This document shows positions 1 through 7,509 of a stretch of 22,956 bases of DNA, in pieces. The position numbers and the translations under genes are program-made. Position 1 is the stretch's first letter, and the number at the start of each line of letters is the position of its first letter. This DNA comes from Thermoplasmata archaeon (GTDB taxonomy: Archaea > Thermoplasmatota > Thermoplasmata > UBA184). Location of the stretch: NCBI GenBank assembly GCA_021827545.1, contig JAKAVH010000114.1, positions 1 through 22,956 of the forward strand, in the 5' to 3' direction. The notes under the pieces were generated by a model. It saw only the letters and a program-made list of their open reading frames with translations, was not told the origin of the DNA and did no database searches.

Positions 1-1
1 C

Positions 2-595
2 CTCCTGCTCCACGACGTCACCTACCGCGACTTCGCGGACGCCCCTGCGAACGCGTTCGACTTCGCGCCCGAGTCGACCATCACGTTCTGGTCGGCGGCG
101 AAGAACTGCGGGCTGGCGGGCCTCCGGCTCGGGGGGTTCGCGGCGCCGCCCGAACTCGCCCGGCGGATCGCCCGGTTCAACACGAACGACCTCGGCGTGA
201 GCATCTTGGCCCAGGTCGCGGCCGTCGCGGGGCTCTCGACGAAGTCGCAGTGGTTCCCCGCGGTCCGGGAGCAAGTCCGCGCGAACCAACAGCGGATCCG
301 GGAGGTCGTCGCCCGCACTCCCGGGACGGCCCTTCCGCTCTTCCCGTCGCAGGCGAACATGTTCGCGATCGACGTGAGCGGGGCCGGCCTCGACCCGGAC
401 GAGCTGCAGCGCGAGCTGTTGCTCCGCCACGGCGTCTTCGTCCGGTCGGGCCGGTACGTCTCGCTCGCGTACGGCCACCGGTTCGTCCGCGTCTCGTTCT
501 CCAATCCGCCGTCCGACATCGAACGGTTTGCCGCCGCGTTCCCGCTCGCCGTCGAGGCGCTTCGGGCCCAGTCGCCCGCGCCGTCCGCGCGCTGA
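2..595 (+). CDS. PLP-dependent class I/II aminotransferase, C-terminal part (5' end outside window)
   Basis: The reading frame is open from the left edge, so only the last 197 codons are present. It carries the fold-type I signature SAAKNCGLAGLRLG, in which the Lys (fragment residue 34) would form the Schiff base with pyridoxal phosphate. The C-terminal domain ends with VRVSFSNPP, the usual place of the Arg that binds the substrate carboxylate. The fragment resembles HisC- or AspC-like aminotransferases, but the substrate-recognising N-terminal part is missing, so I do not choose between histidinol-phosphate, aspartate or aromatic substrates. An internal ATG-like start near 197 would cut off the catalytic Lys and is not the true start. 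The gene converges on taw2 with only 20 bases between the two stop codons. Confidence 0.85.
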   Translation, partial: LLLHDVTYRDFADAPANAFDFAPESTITFWSAAKNCGLAGLRLGGFAAPPELARRIARFNTNDLGVSILAQVAAVAGLSTKSQWFPAVREQVRANQQRIREVVARTPGTALPLFPSQANMFAIDVSGAGLDPDELQRELLLRHGVFVRSGRYVSLAYGHRFVRVSFSNPPSDIERFAAAFPLAVEALRAQSPAPSAR

Positions 596-615
596 GCGCC
601 GCGGCGACGCGCCCG

Positions 616-1512
616 TTACCGGGCGAGCTCGACGTCGACCACGCAGTGGGAGCGGCCGGGCCCGTACGGCTTGACGAGGCGCCCTTCGAGGCGAAGCGAG
701 CGGAACGGGCCGAACGGCCGGAGCGCCGAACCGACCTCGCGCTCGGCGTTCGCGATGGCCGCTCGGGCGTCCGCGACGGTGTGGACGTGGAGGTACGCCC
801 GCGCAGGGTTCGCGAGCTCGACCGCCCGGTCGAGGTACGGGATCGCGCTCGGCAGGTAGCCGAGAAAGATTCGGTCGAAGCCGCCCGGGTCGAGCGGGAC
901 CGTCCGATTGTCGCCGAAGATCGGTTCGACCCGATCCGCGAGGCCGTTCAATCGGAGGTTCTCGACGAGCCAGCCGTACGTGTCGGCCTCCCGCTCGACC
1001 GCCACCACTCGGCTGGCGCGAGCCGCCCGCGCGATCGGGAGGGTGAAGTAGCCGATCCCGGCGAACAGGTCGGCGACCCGTTCGCCGGGCCGGACGAGGC
1101 GCCCCGCGCGTTGCCGTTCCTCCCGATTTCCCTGCGCGAACATCTGGCGGGCGGCGTCGAACCGGTAGCGGAGCCCGTGCTCGACGACCGTCGTCACGGT
1201 GTCGCTCCCGGCGAGCAGCTCGAGACGGGGCCGCCGACCCTCCCCCTCGATTGGGCCGCGCGGCGTCACCACAGTCCGCACCCCGAGAACGCGCGCCCAC
1301 GCTTGGCCGACCTCCGCCCGGTACGGCTCCAGCGACGGAGGCAAGCGGACGAGCAGCACGCTCCCGAGCCGCTGGTAGCCGTCCGGGACCGCCGCCGCGA
1401 CCGCCGGGCCGAACCGTTCGGCGAGCGCGTCGCGAACCCGCTCGACCGGCGCGCGGCGCCGGCCGCACGCCCGAACGGGCGGATCTGCCCGATCCGGGGC
1501 GCTGGGCCTCAC
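616..1512 (-). CDS. taw2: Taw2/TYW2-type tRNA-Phe wyosine aminocarboxypropyltransferase
   Basis: Probable SAM-dependent enzyme that transfers the 3-amino-3-carboxypropyl group to 4-demethylwyosine at position 37 of tRNA-Phe. The 298-residue protein has the Trm5/TYW2 family blocks: a QMFAQGNREER segment near residue 123, SAM motif I DLFAGIGYFTLP near 148, and FDRIFLGYLPS near 212. The LGYLP block fits TYW2, whereas Trm5 methyltransferases usually carry an N-x-P motif there. I chose GTG at 1512 because it overlaps the trmB stop as GTGA, which implies translational coupling; the open frame extends further upstream, but only through trmB coding sequence. Trm5 is the main alternative. Confidence 0.8.
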   Translation of the reverse strand: MRPSAPDRADPPVRACGRRRAPVERVRDALAERFGPAVAAAVPDGYQRLGSVLLVRLPPSLEPYRAEVGQAWARVLGVRTVVTPRGPIEGEGRRPRLELLAGSDTVTTVVEHGLRYRFDAARQMFAQGNREERQRAGRLVRPGERVADLFAGIGYFTLPIARAARASRVVAVEREADTYGWLVENLRLNGLADRVEPIFGDNRTVPLDPGGFDRIFLGYLPSAIPYLDRAVELANPARAYLHVHTVADARAAIANAEREVGSALRPFGPFRSLRLEGRLVKPYGPGRSHCVVDVELAR

Positions 1513-2261
1513 TTCGCCGGCGACGGCCCGCGCTCGAGGATCACTTCGAGGAACTGCTTCAGATGGGCGGTCAGGATCGGGTTGTCGGTGAACCCGCACG
1601 CTTCGAGCCCGGGCGCGGCGAGGAGGGCGTGCCGGCCGTCGGCGAGCGCCTCGGCGGCGAGGAGGTTCTCCCGCGGAACGTGCTCGACGCCGTCCGGTAT
1701 CTTCTGGAGCGGGGCGGTGACGAACGTGACGCGGACCCCGCGCTTGATCGCGTTCTGGATCTTCTTCGCGAGTTCGTCGCGCACTTCGCTCACTTGGGCG
1801 ATCGTCAGAATGAACGTCTCGGTCGCGGCGTCGAGCATCTCGGCGATCTTCCCGACGACCTTCTCCCGGCCGCTCAACAGGTAGACGAGCTGCGGCTCGC
1901 CGTGCTCCGCGACGACCCGGTGGAGCGAGGCGAGCTGGTCGAAGACGTCCTGGATCGCGCCCTTCAGCGTCTCCGCGACGTCGAGCGGGGGCGTGGGCCG
2001 AAACAGGATCGGCTTGCCGCCCGCGGCCTGGGCGTATCCCTTCGCGGCGAGCGACTCCATCACCTTGTAGGCGGAGGTGCGGGGGATGCCGGCCGCACTG
2101 GCGACGGTCGACGCGTCCCCGACGCCCCGCGCGACGAGCGCGATGTAGGCGCGCGCCTCGTACTGGGTGAGCCCGACCTTGCCGAGCACCTCGACCGCAC
2201 GGCGGAACTCTTCCGAGGTCGGAGTGCCGAGCGCGACGGCCGCTTCTTCGAGCGTTGCCAT
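1509..2261 (-). CDS. TrmB-family transcriptional regulator
   Basis: A 250-residue archaeal regulator. Residues about 20-85 form a winged helix-turn-helix of the TrmB type, including the phrase GLTQYEARAYIAL and the recognition-helix region GIPRTSAYKVMESL. The rest (about 100-245) is the usual effector/dimerisation half, with a segment around YLLSGREKVVGKIAEML. Its ligand cannot be read from sequence; family members sense sugars or act as global metabolic regulators. It lies between an aspartase-like gene (59 bases upstream, same strand) and taw2 (overlapping). A TATA-like box about 32 bases before the ATG sits inside an inverted repeat, so self-control is plausible. Confidence 0.88.
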   Translation of the reverse strand: MATLEEAAVALGTPTSEEFRRAVEVLGKVGLTQYEARAYIALVARGVGDASTVASAAGIPRTSAYKVMESLAAKGYAQAAGGKPILFRPTPPLDVAETLKGAIQDVFDQLASLHRVVAEHGEPQLVYLLSGREKVVGKIAEMLDAATETFILTIAQVSEVRDELAKKIQNAIKRGVRVTFVTAPLQKIPDGVEHVPRENLLAAEALADGRHALLAAPGLEACGFTDNPILTAHLKQFLEVILERGPSPAK

Positions 2262-2280
2262 GAGCCTCGTCGGCCCGAGC

Positions 2281-2331
2281 CCCGTCCCTCTTAAGCGTTC
2301 GCGCCCCGCGGGCCGGGGTTTAAGGGACGGG
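2281..2331. repeat. Inverted repeat spanning the trmB promoter and the 3' end of the aspA-like gene
   Basis: CCCGTCCC at 2281-2288 is matched by its exact reverse complement GGGACGGG at 2324-2331. Just inside each arm is a TTAA (2291-2294 and 2320-2323). The left TTAA is the likely TATA element of trmB; the right one contains the stop codon of the aspA-like gene. It could be a regulator operator or an RNA hairpin ending the upstream transcript. A run of T after the hairpin, expected for a terminator, is not seen. Confidence 0.5.
2289..2298 (-). promoter_or_regulatory. TATA-like box of trmB
   Basis: On the minus strand the sequence reads roughly CGCTTAAGAG, centred about 32 bases before the trmB ATG at 2261, in otherwise G+C-rich DNA. 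Spacing fits an archaeal TATA box with a very short leader. Confidence 0.5.
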
Positions 2332-3720
2332 TTCGGCCAGCTTCGCGAGGGCCGCCGCCCCGAGGAGCGACTCGACCTCCGCAGGGGTCAGCAGCTTCTT
2401 CTCCACGAGAAGCTCCTTCACCGGGCGGCCCGTCCGCTCGGCCTCGTGCAAAAGCTTCGCCACCTCGAGGTAGCCGAGCTTCGGAGTGAGGACCGTGGCG
2501 AGCGCGGTCGACGACAACAGGTAGCGCTCGAGCCGCGCCGGGTTCGCCGTGATCCCGTCGACGCACGACCGGGCGAAGACCGGCAGGAACCGGGCGAGGA
2601 TCTCCGCCGAGAAGAGCAGCTCGTAGGTGATGAGGGGCGTCATCACGTTCAACTCAAGCTGGCCGCCTTGCACGGCAAGCGCGGAGGCCGTGTCGGCCCC
2701 GACGACATGGAACGCCACCATGTTGAGGCACTCGGCGGCGGCCGGGTTCACCTTCGCCGGCATGATCGAAGAGCCCGGCTGGATCTCGGGGACCCGGAAC
2801 TCGTCGAGCCCCGTCGCCGGGCCGCTCGACAACAGGCGGATGTCGTTCGCGATCCGGATCAGCTCGAGCGCGAGCGACTTGAGCCAGCCCGAGGCGTGGG
2901 CGAGCGGCCAGCGGCTCTCCATCGATTCGAACGGGTCCCGGGCGACGGTCAGCGCGAGGCCGGTGAGCCGCGCGTACTCCTCGACGACGCGCGCCCGGTA
3001 GCCCGGTCGCGTGTTGATGCCGGTCCCAACCGCGCTCCCCCCCAAGGGGATCTCGGCGAGCGCCCGCTCGATCGGCGGCAGCGCTTCGAGCAGTCGTTCG
3101 AGCGCGGTCGCCCAAGCGCCAAACTCGGCGCCGAGCGTGACCGGCATCGCGTCCTTGAGGTGCGTGCGGCCGGCCTTCGCGAGTCCCCGAAACTCCTCCG
3201 CCTTCTTCCTGAGGCTCGCGACGAGGGTGCGGACCGCCGGCACGAGCTCGCGGAAGGCGAACAGCGTCGCAACCTGGGCGGCCGACGGGTACGTGTCGTT
3301 CGTCGATTGGCCGCGGTTGACGTGATCGTTCGGACTCAGCTCCGCGTAGTCGCCGCGCGGCCGGCCGAGGATCTCGAGGGCCCGGTTCGCGAGGACCTCG
3401 TTCACGTTCATGTGCAGGCTCACGCCGGCACCGGCCTGGAAGACGTCGACGACGAACTCCGCGTCGAAGCGGCCGCTCGCCACCTCCTCGGCCGCCCGGG
3501 CGATGGCGTCGGCTCGCCGCGCGTCGAGCGCCCCGAGCGCGGCGTTCGCGCGGGCCGCGGCGAGCTTGAGCCACGCGTAAGCCCGGATCAGATGCGGCGA
3601 GACGCGCAGTCCGCTCACCGGGAAATTCTCCCGGGCGCGCAGCGTCTGAATGCCCCAGTACGCCTTGGCCGGGACTTCGCGACGGCCGAGCGAGTCGACT
3701 TCCCATCGGGTCGGGTTCAT
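2320..3720 (-). CDS. aspA: Aspartate ammonia-lyase (fumarase/aspartase superfamily)
   Basis: Predicted to interconvert L-aspartate with fumarate and ammonia; a class II fumarase is the alternative. The 466-residue length is normal. Superfamily blocks are in order: SPNDHVNRGQSTND near residue 129, GRTHLKDA near 184, and the catalytic-loop signature GSSIMPAKVNP at 316-326 with its Ser and Lys. The N-terminal REVPAKAYWGIQTLRARENF and the C-terminal GITANPARLERYLLSS resemble bacterial aspartase more than FumC. One key position differs: the GxGTS motif is GAGVS here, with Val100 where Thr normally binds the substrate carboxylate. The ATG at 3720 lies about 30 bases from an A+T-rich box. Confidence 0.8.
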   Translation of the reverse strand: MNPTRWEVDSLGRREVPAKAYWGIQTLRARENFPVSGLRVSPHLIRAYAWLKLAAARANAALGALDARRADAIARAAEEVASGRFDAEFVVDVFQAGAGVSLHMNVNEVLANRALEILGRPRGDYAELSPNDHVNRGQSTNDTYPSAAQVATLFAFRELVPAVRTLVASLRKKAEEFRGLAKAGRTHLKDAMPVTLGAEFGAWATALERLLEALPPIERALAEIPLGGSAVGTGINTRPGYRARVVEEYARLTGLALTVARDPFESMESRWPLAHASGWLKSLALELIRIANDIRLLSSGPATGLDEFRVPEIQPGSSIMPAKVNPAAAECLNMVAFHVVGADTASALAVQGGQLELNVMTPLITYELLFSAEILARFLPVFARSCVDGITANPARLERYLLSSTALATVLTPKLGYLEVAKLLHEAERTGRPVKELLVEKKLLTPAEVESLLGAAALAKLAEPVP

Positions 3721-3743
3721 CGGGCTCGGGACGCGCCCGTCGG

Positions 3744-3756
3744 ACAAAACCTTTAG
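3744..3756. promoter_or_regulatory. A+T-rich box in the divergent aspA / DUF1614-RDD intergenic region
   Basis: ACAAAACCTTTAG is the only A+T-rich patch in the 88-base gap. It is about 30 bases before the aspA-like ATG on the minus strand, right for a leaderless transcript, and about 59 bases before the plus-strand ATG at 3809, which would give that gene a leader of about 30 bases. Confidence 0.45.
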
Positions 3757-3808
3757 CCGACCGCGCGTTCGAGCGCCTCCTCGCGCACTCCGTCCGCGTC
3801 GCGTCGGT

Positions 3809-5662
3809 ATGGTCGATCCGATCGAGCTGGCCCTCGACATCTCGAGTTCCGCCGTCCCGCTCGCGATCCCCGCGCTCGGCTGGCTCGCGCTCTTTCTGCT
3901 CGCGTGGGAGCGGCCGACGTTCGCGGAGGCGCTCGGGCTCGGCTCGCGGACGTTCTGGCTCTTGTTCGTCGGGTCGATCTTGGGCTGGCTGGCGAACCTG
4001 CCGATCGCGATGATCGAGGGCAGCCTTCTGGCCGTCGACTTGAGCGGCGCCGCGTTCCCGTTCGTGATCGCCGCGCTCCTAATCGCGCGGCTCGGACGAG
4101 GCAGCCGACGCGCGAGCTGGGCGGCGGCGCTCGGCTTCGCCGCGTTCGGCTCGGCGGTCATTGCCCTGCTCGTCGTCGCGCCCCCGTGGGCGGGCTCGGT
4201 CGGCGCGATCGCCGGCGTCGGTGCGGTGAGCGCCGCGCTCGCGGTCGCGCTCGCCCGCGCGCCGGGTCGCTCGTTCTCGCAAGCCGTGCCGGCGACCCGC
4301 CTCGCGATCTGGTTCGTCTTGACGGTCGGGGTGAGCGTCACGACGTACGCCCTCGCCACCCCGAGCCCCGGGGTCGGGGTCTCGGAACCGTACCCGCTCT
4401 ACCTCCTTCCCCCGGTCGCCGTCGGAGTGCTCGCCGTCGCGATATGGCCGGCCGGCCCGGATCGAGCGTTCGGCCTGCCGATCGCCTACGCGTCGTCGGC
4501 GCTCGGTGTGCTCGTCGGCGCGGACGTCTGGCGCCAACCCGGCCTGTACGGCGCCGGCACCGTCCAACTCTACTCGATCGGCGGCGCCGGGATCCTCGAT
4601 CTCGTGTACCTCTCTCCGCTCCTCGCCCTTCTCGCCGCCTTGGCCACGTACTGGTTCGTCGATGGCCGCTGGCGCCTCCCGTCGGACACCGTGGTTCGAG
4701 ACGGCCCACCCCGACTGGACGCCGCGTTTTCCCGGGCGTTCGACGCGGGCGCGCGCGGGGAGATCCGCGCGTCGATCGAGGCTTCGTGCGAGGCGGCGCG
4801 CCTGGCGGCGGTCAACGCGCATCGGCTCCTCGCGAGCGAACCCGCGGGACCGGACCCGTGGAACGGACTTGACGTGCCTTCGTGGGTCCATGCCGATTTC
4901 GCCAACCTCTCCGCGCTCGCGAAGTCGGGCTCGGACGATACGCGCGACGGGATTCGGGCGTACCTCGCGGCCCGCGGGCTCGCCGGGATCGCCACTCGCC
5001 TCGTCCGTCGCCGATACGCAAAGCCGAGCGCCCGGATCGTCGCCTTTCTCATCGACCTCGCGATCGTGACCGGCCCCGCGGCCGCCCTGTGGGTGGCGAT
5101 CACGGCCTCGACCGGGGGTTCGCTCGACAGACTGTTGTCGTCGCCGACGTTCCTCGCGGCGGCGTACGGCTACCCGGCGGCGGCGTTCCTCTACTTCGCC
5201 CTCGGCGACCGGTGGACCGGCCAGACGATCGGAAAGGCGGCGATGCGTATCGCGGTGCGCGACCGGGCGCTCGAGCGGCCGAGCCTCCTCGCAAGCCTGG
5301 TGCGCGAATCGACGAAGCTGGCGCTCCTCACCGTGGTCGGGATCGGGGGGGCGCTTGCCGTCGCTCTCGCGTGGCACGGGGCCGGCGGCCTCGCGGGCGG
5401 CGACCTCACCACCAGCGTCGGCGCGCTTCCCGCGATCCTCGTCGGCGCGACGGTCGCGGCGGGCACCGCCCTGCTCGGCGCGATCGGACTGCTGATCGTC
5501 CTTTGGAGCGACGAACGCCAGCGCCTCGGGGACCGCTTCGCCGGCACTTGGGTCGTCACGTCTCGGCCGACGGCGACCCGTCCGTCGCCGGCGCCGCCCC
5601 CGGAGCCGCGCCCGGCGCCGGTCCCGGAGGCAGCGGCCCCGCCCGGACCAAGGGGATCGTGA
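3809..5662 (+). CDS. Multi-pass membrane protein: DUF1614-like N-terminal region plus C-terminal RDD domain
   Basis: A 617-residue membrane protein of unknown function. The first 280 residues or so hold about eight hydrophobic segments. They end with GVLVGADVW and SIGGAGILDLVYLSPLLALL, which resemble the GADLL and SIGGAGTFDGIFL blocks of DUF1614. A soluble region rich in Ala and charged residues follows (about 290-395). Residues about 400-590 form an RDD domain with ARIVAFLIDL, GQTIGKAAMRIAVRD and the closing RLGDRFAGTWVV. The last 35 residues are a Pro/Ala/Arg tail that lies opposite the alba 3' end. The ATG was chosen because the hydrophobic region starts directly after it. RDD proteins are often transporters or membrane anchors, but no substrate is implied here. 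Confidence 0.75.
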   Translation: MVDPIELALDISSSAVPLAIPALGWLALFLLAWERPTFAEALGLGSRTFWLLFVGSILGWLANLPIAMIEGSLLAVDLSGAAFPFVIAALLIARLGRGSRRASWAAALGFAAFGSAVIALLVVAPPWAGSVGAIAGVGAVSAALAVALARAPGRSFSQAVPATRLAIWFVLTVGVSVTTYALATPSPGVGVSEPYPLYLLPPVAVGVLAVAIWPAGPDRAFGLPIAYASSALGVLVGADVWRQPGLYGAGTVQLYSIGGAGILDLVYLSPLLALLAALATYWFVDGRWRLPSDTVVRDGPPRLDAAFSRAFDAGARGEIRASIEASCEAARLAAVNAHRLLASEPAGPDPWNGLDVPSWVHADFANLSALAKSGSDDTRDGIRAYLAARGLAGIATRLVRRRYAKPSARIVAFLIDLAIVTGPAAALWVAITASTGGSLDRLLSSPTFLAAAYGYPAAAFLYFALGDRWTGQTIGKAAMRIAVRDRALERPSLLASLVRESTKLALLTVVGIGGALAVALAWHGAGGLAGGDLTTSVGALPAILVGATVAAGTALLGAIGLLIVLWSDERQRLGDRFAGTWVVTSRPTATRPSPAPPPEPRPAPVPEAAAPPGPRGS

Positions 5663-5942
5663 TCGTCGAGACGTTCGTCTCGCGCCCCGCCCGGTTGACG
5701 AGCCGTTCCGTACCGATCTCGATCGGGCCGACCGTCACGGCGCCTTCGAGGAACCGGCGTCGGACGACCTCCACGACGTCGACCGCCTTCGCGATGACGG
5801 CCCCGCGGGCCCGCACGCGCACGGGGCCGGGACCGCTGTAGAGGTGACTCACGACCTGGAAGACGTACGTCATCGTCGGCTTCGCGCCGATGTACACGGC
5901 GTCCGGGTCGCGACGTTCCCGAGAGTCGAGCCGCTCCGGCAC
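5556..5942 (-). CDS. alba: Alba family DNA/RNA-binding chromatin protein
   Basis: Alba dimers coat DNA and RNA in archaea. Residues about 14-102 match the whole fold: VYIGAKPTMTYVFQVV, ARGAVIAKAVDVVEVVRRRF and the final strand VSTITIPLVR. The position of Sulfolobus Lys16 (IGKKP) is Ala here, with the adjacent Lys21 kept; the interface Phe of RRRFL is kept. A 26-residue Pro/Gly/Ala-rich tail, unusual for a roughly 90-residue family, runs antisense to the RDD gene. I chose the GTG at 5942 because it sits just before the conserved core and 28 bases after a TTAA box; no ATG lies close by. The identification is firm, the start less so. Confidence 0.88.
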   Translation of the reverse strand: MPERLDSRERRDPDAVYIGAKPTMTYVFQVVSHLYSGPGPVRVRARGAVIAKAVDVVEVVRRRFLEGAVTVGPIEIGTERLVNRAGRETNVSTITIPLVRAGPLPPGPAPGAAPGAAPATDGSPSAET

Positions 5943-5964
5943 GGTCGGCCCGGACGATCGGAGT

Positions 5965-5975
5965 CGCTTAACCGC
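5965..5975 (-). promoter_or_regulatory. TATA-like box of alba
   Basis: The minus strand reads GCGGTTAAGCG, centred about 28 bases upstream of the GTG at 5942. The element resembles those before trmB and merA and suggests a leaderless alba mRNA. Confidence 0.5.
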
Positions 5976-6145
5976 CTTTCGGGCGTATCGGGCAGGGCGG
6001 GAAGCGCGCCCCCGGAGCGCGGCCACGGCCCGGATTGGGGAATCGAGGGGCCAAGGAGCGCCGACGCCGATCCCGCGGGAGGGTGCGCCGGCGGCCGTTC
6101 GCCCGGGCAGTCCGATCGAACGACGATCGGATCCGCGGACCGGCC

Positions 6146-7351
6146 TTAGGATCGGGCGGAGTGACCACCCCCTCCCACCGTCCAGGTCCGGGTCCACCGC
6201 GTCGCGCGCCGCAGAGCGGCGGGGACGACCTCGACGCCAATCCCGGGGGATCGCGGAACTTCCAAGGTGCTGCCGGGCCGTAGGACGAACGGGGGGTCGA
6301 CCAGATCGGTCCGGTAGTACCGCCCGCTCGCCGAAAGGTCGCCCGGCAGCGTGAACGGGCCGAGGGAGGCGAGGTGAACGTTGTGGGCGCGGCCGACGCC
6401 GCTCTCAAGCATGCCGCCGACCCACGCCGGCACGCCCGCTATGGCGGCAAGTCTCGCGAGCTCCCGCGCGGCCGTGAGCCCGCCCACGCGCGACGTCTTC
6501 ACGTTGAGGCTCGTGAGCGCGCGAGCTCGGATCGCGTCTTCGAGCGAGGGCCGGTCGACGATCGACTCGTCGAGGCAGACCCGGAACGGCGCGTGTCGGG
6601 CGAGATCGGCGTGCGCCCGAACGGCCCGCTCGGCGAACGGTTGCTCGACCTGCGCGACCCGGTGGGCGGACGCCCAGCGGCGGATATCGGCCGCGGCCGT
6701 CGTCGGGTACGCCTGGTTCGCATCGACCCAGATCTCGAGGTCGGGGTACGCCCGTCGGACGGCGCCGACCGGCACGTCGTCCCAGCCGGGACGGACCTTG
6801 AGTTTCACCCGTCGGTAGCCGTCGTCGAGGTACGCGCCGACGCGGCGGACGAGCGCGTCCGGCGTCGGGTGGATCCCGACGCTCACCCCGACCTCGACCC
6901 GTCGCCGCCGGCCACCGAGCCACTCGGCGATCGAGCAGCCCCGCGCCCGCGCGAGTAGGTCGATGAGGGCCGTCTCGACCGTCGCCTTCGCCATCGCGTG
7001 CCCTCGATACCGGTCCGCGCGGGCGTGGAACGCCGCGAGCGAGACCGGTTCGGGGGAAAGAAGGGCCGGTAGGAGGCGCCCGAGGGTTTCCCGCGCGGTG
7101 CCGACCGTCTCGCTCGAATAGCGCGGCTCTCGGGCGGCCGCGCACTCGCCCCACCCCACAAGACCGTCCCGGGATTCGAGTTCGAGTAGCAGGAACCGGC
7201 GGCGGCGTTCTACCCCGAAGCTCGTTTCGAACGGCTCGACCAGATCTAGGGCGACCTCGCGAAGGACGGCGCGGCGGAGGGCGACCGAGTCGCGCGCGGA
7301 GCCGATCGACCGGTTCGGCAGGCGGCGACTTCGGATCGAGCAGGCGGCCAT
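6146..7351 (-). CDS. menC: o-Succinylbenzoate synthase / N-acylamino acid racemase-type enolase-superfamily enzyme
   Basis: A 401-residue member of the muconate-lactonizing subgroup of the enolase superfamily. All catalytic parts are visible: the KxK pair at 183/185 (RVKLKV), metal ligands Asp210 (WVDANQAY), Glu236 (VEQPF) and Asp261 (CLDESI), and the opposite Lys285 (LNVKTSRVGG). The C-terminal GGMLESGVGRAHN is typical of MenC/NSAAR proteins. MenC dehydrates SHCHC to o-succinylbenzoate in menaquinone synthesis, but the same family racemises N-acylamino acids, and no other men gene is nearby to decide. The ATG at 7351 leaves about 35 residues before the capping-domain start; an A+T-rich box lies near 7428. 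The gene symbol is therefore provisional. Confidence 0.78.
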   Translation of the reverse strand: MAACSIRSRRLPNRSIGSARDSVALRRAVLREVALDLVEPFETSFGVERRRRFLLLELESRDGLVGWGECAAAREPRYSSETVGTARETLGRLLPALLSPEPVSLAAFHARADRYRGHAMAKATVETALIDLLARARGCSIAEWLGGRRRRVEVGVSVGIHPTPDALVRRVGAYLDDGYRRVKLKVRPGWDDVPVGAVRRAYPDLEIWVDANQAYPTTAAADIRRWASAHRVAQVEQPFAERAVRAHADLARHAPFRVCLDESIVDRPSLEDAIRARALTSLNVKTSRVGGLTAARELARLAAIAGVPAWVGGMLESGVGRAHNVHLASLGPFTLPGDLSASGRYYRTDLVDPPFVLRPGSTLEVPRSPGIGVEVVPAALRRATRWTRTWTVGGGGHSARS

Positions 7352-7422
7352 GGAGGCGGGTGGACCGGTGAGGTGGGGGTGCGGCCCCCGGGCCGGTCGC
7401 TCGGGACGGTCAACGACCTCGT

Positions 7423-7434
7423 CTAGATAATGAA
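7423..7434 (-). promoter_or_regulatory. Possible promoter box upstream of the menC-like gene
   Basis: The minus strand reads TTCATTATCTAG in G+C-rich surroundings, about 78 bases before the ATG at 7351, which implies a leader of roughly 50 bases if this is the TATA element. Confidence 0.3.
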
Positions 7435-7509
7435 GCGCGCGGGGGACGACCCATCCACCGATCGAACGGCCCTTCCGACGATTCACGGGACCCGACGGCG
7501 CGGGGGCGG

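Noticed and set aside
250..3756. Long plus-strand open frames opposite taw2, trmB and the aspA-like gene
   Set aside because: Their products are Arg/Pro/Asp-rich with no domains, and they mirror well-supported minus-strand genes; this is the usual shadow effect of high G+C content.
5844..6354. Plus-strand frames between alba and menC
   Set aside because: Low-complexity Arg/Pro/Gly products without recognisable domains, crossing the alba promoter and the menC 3' end.
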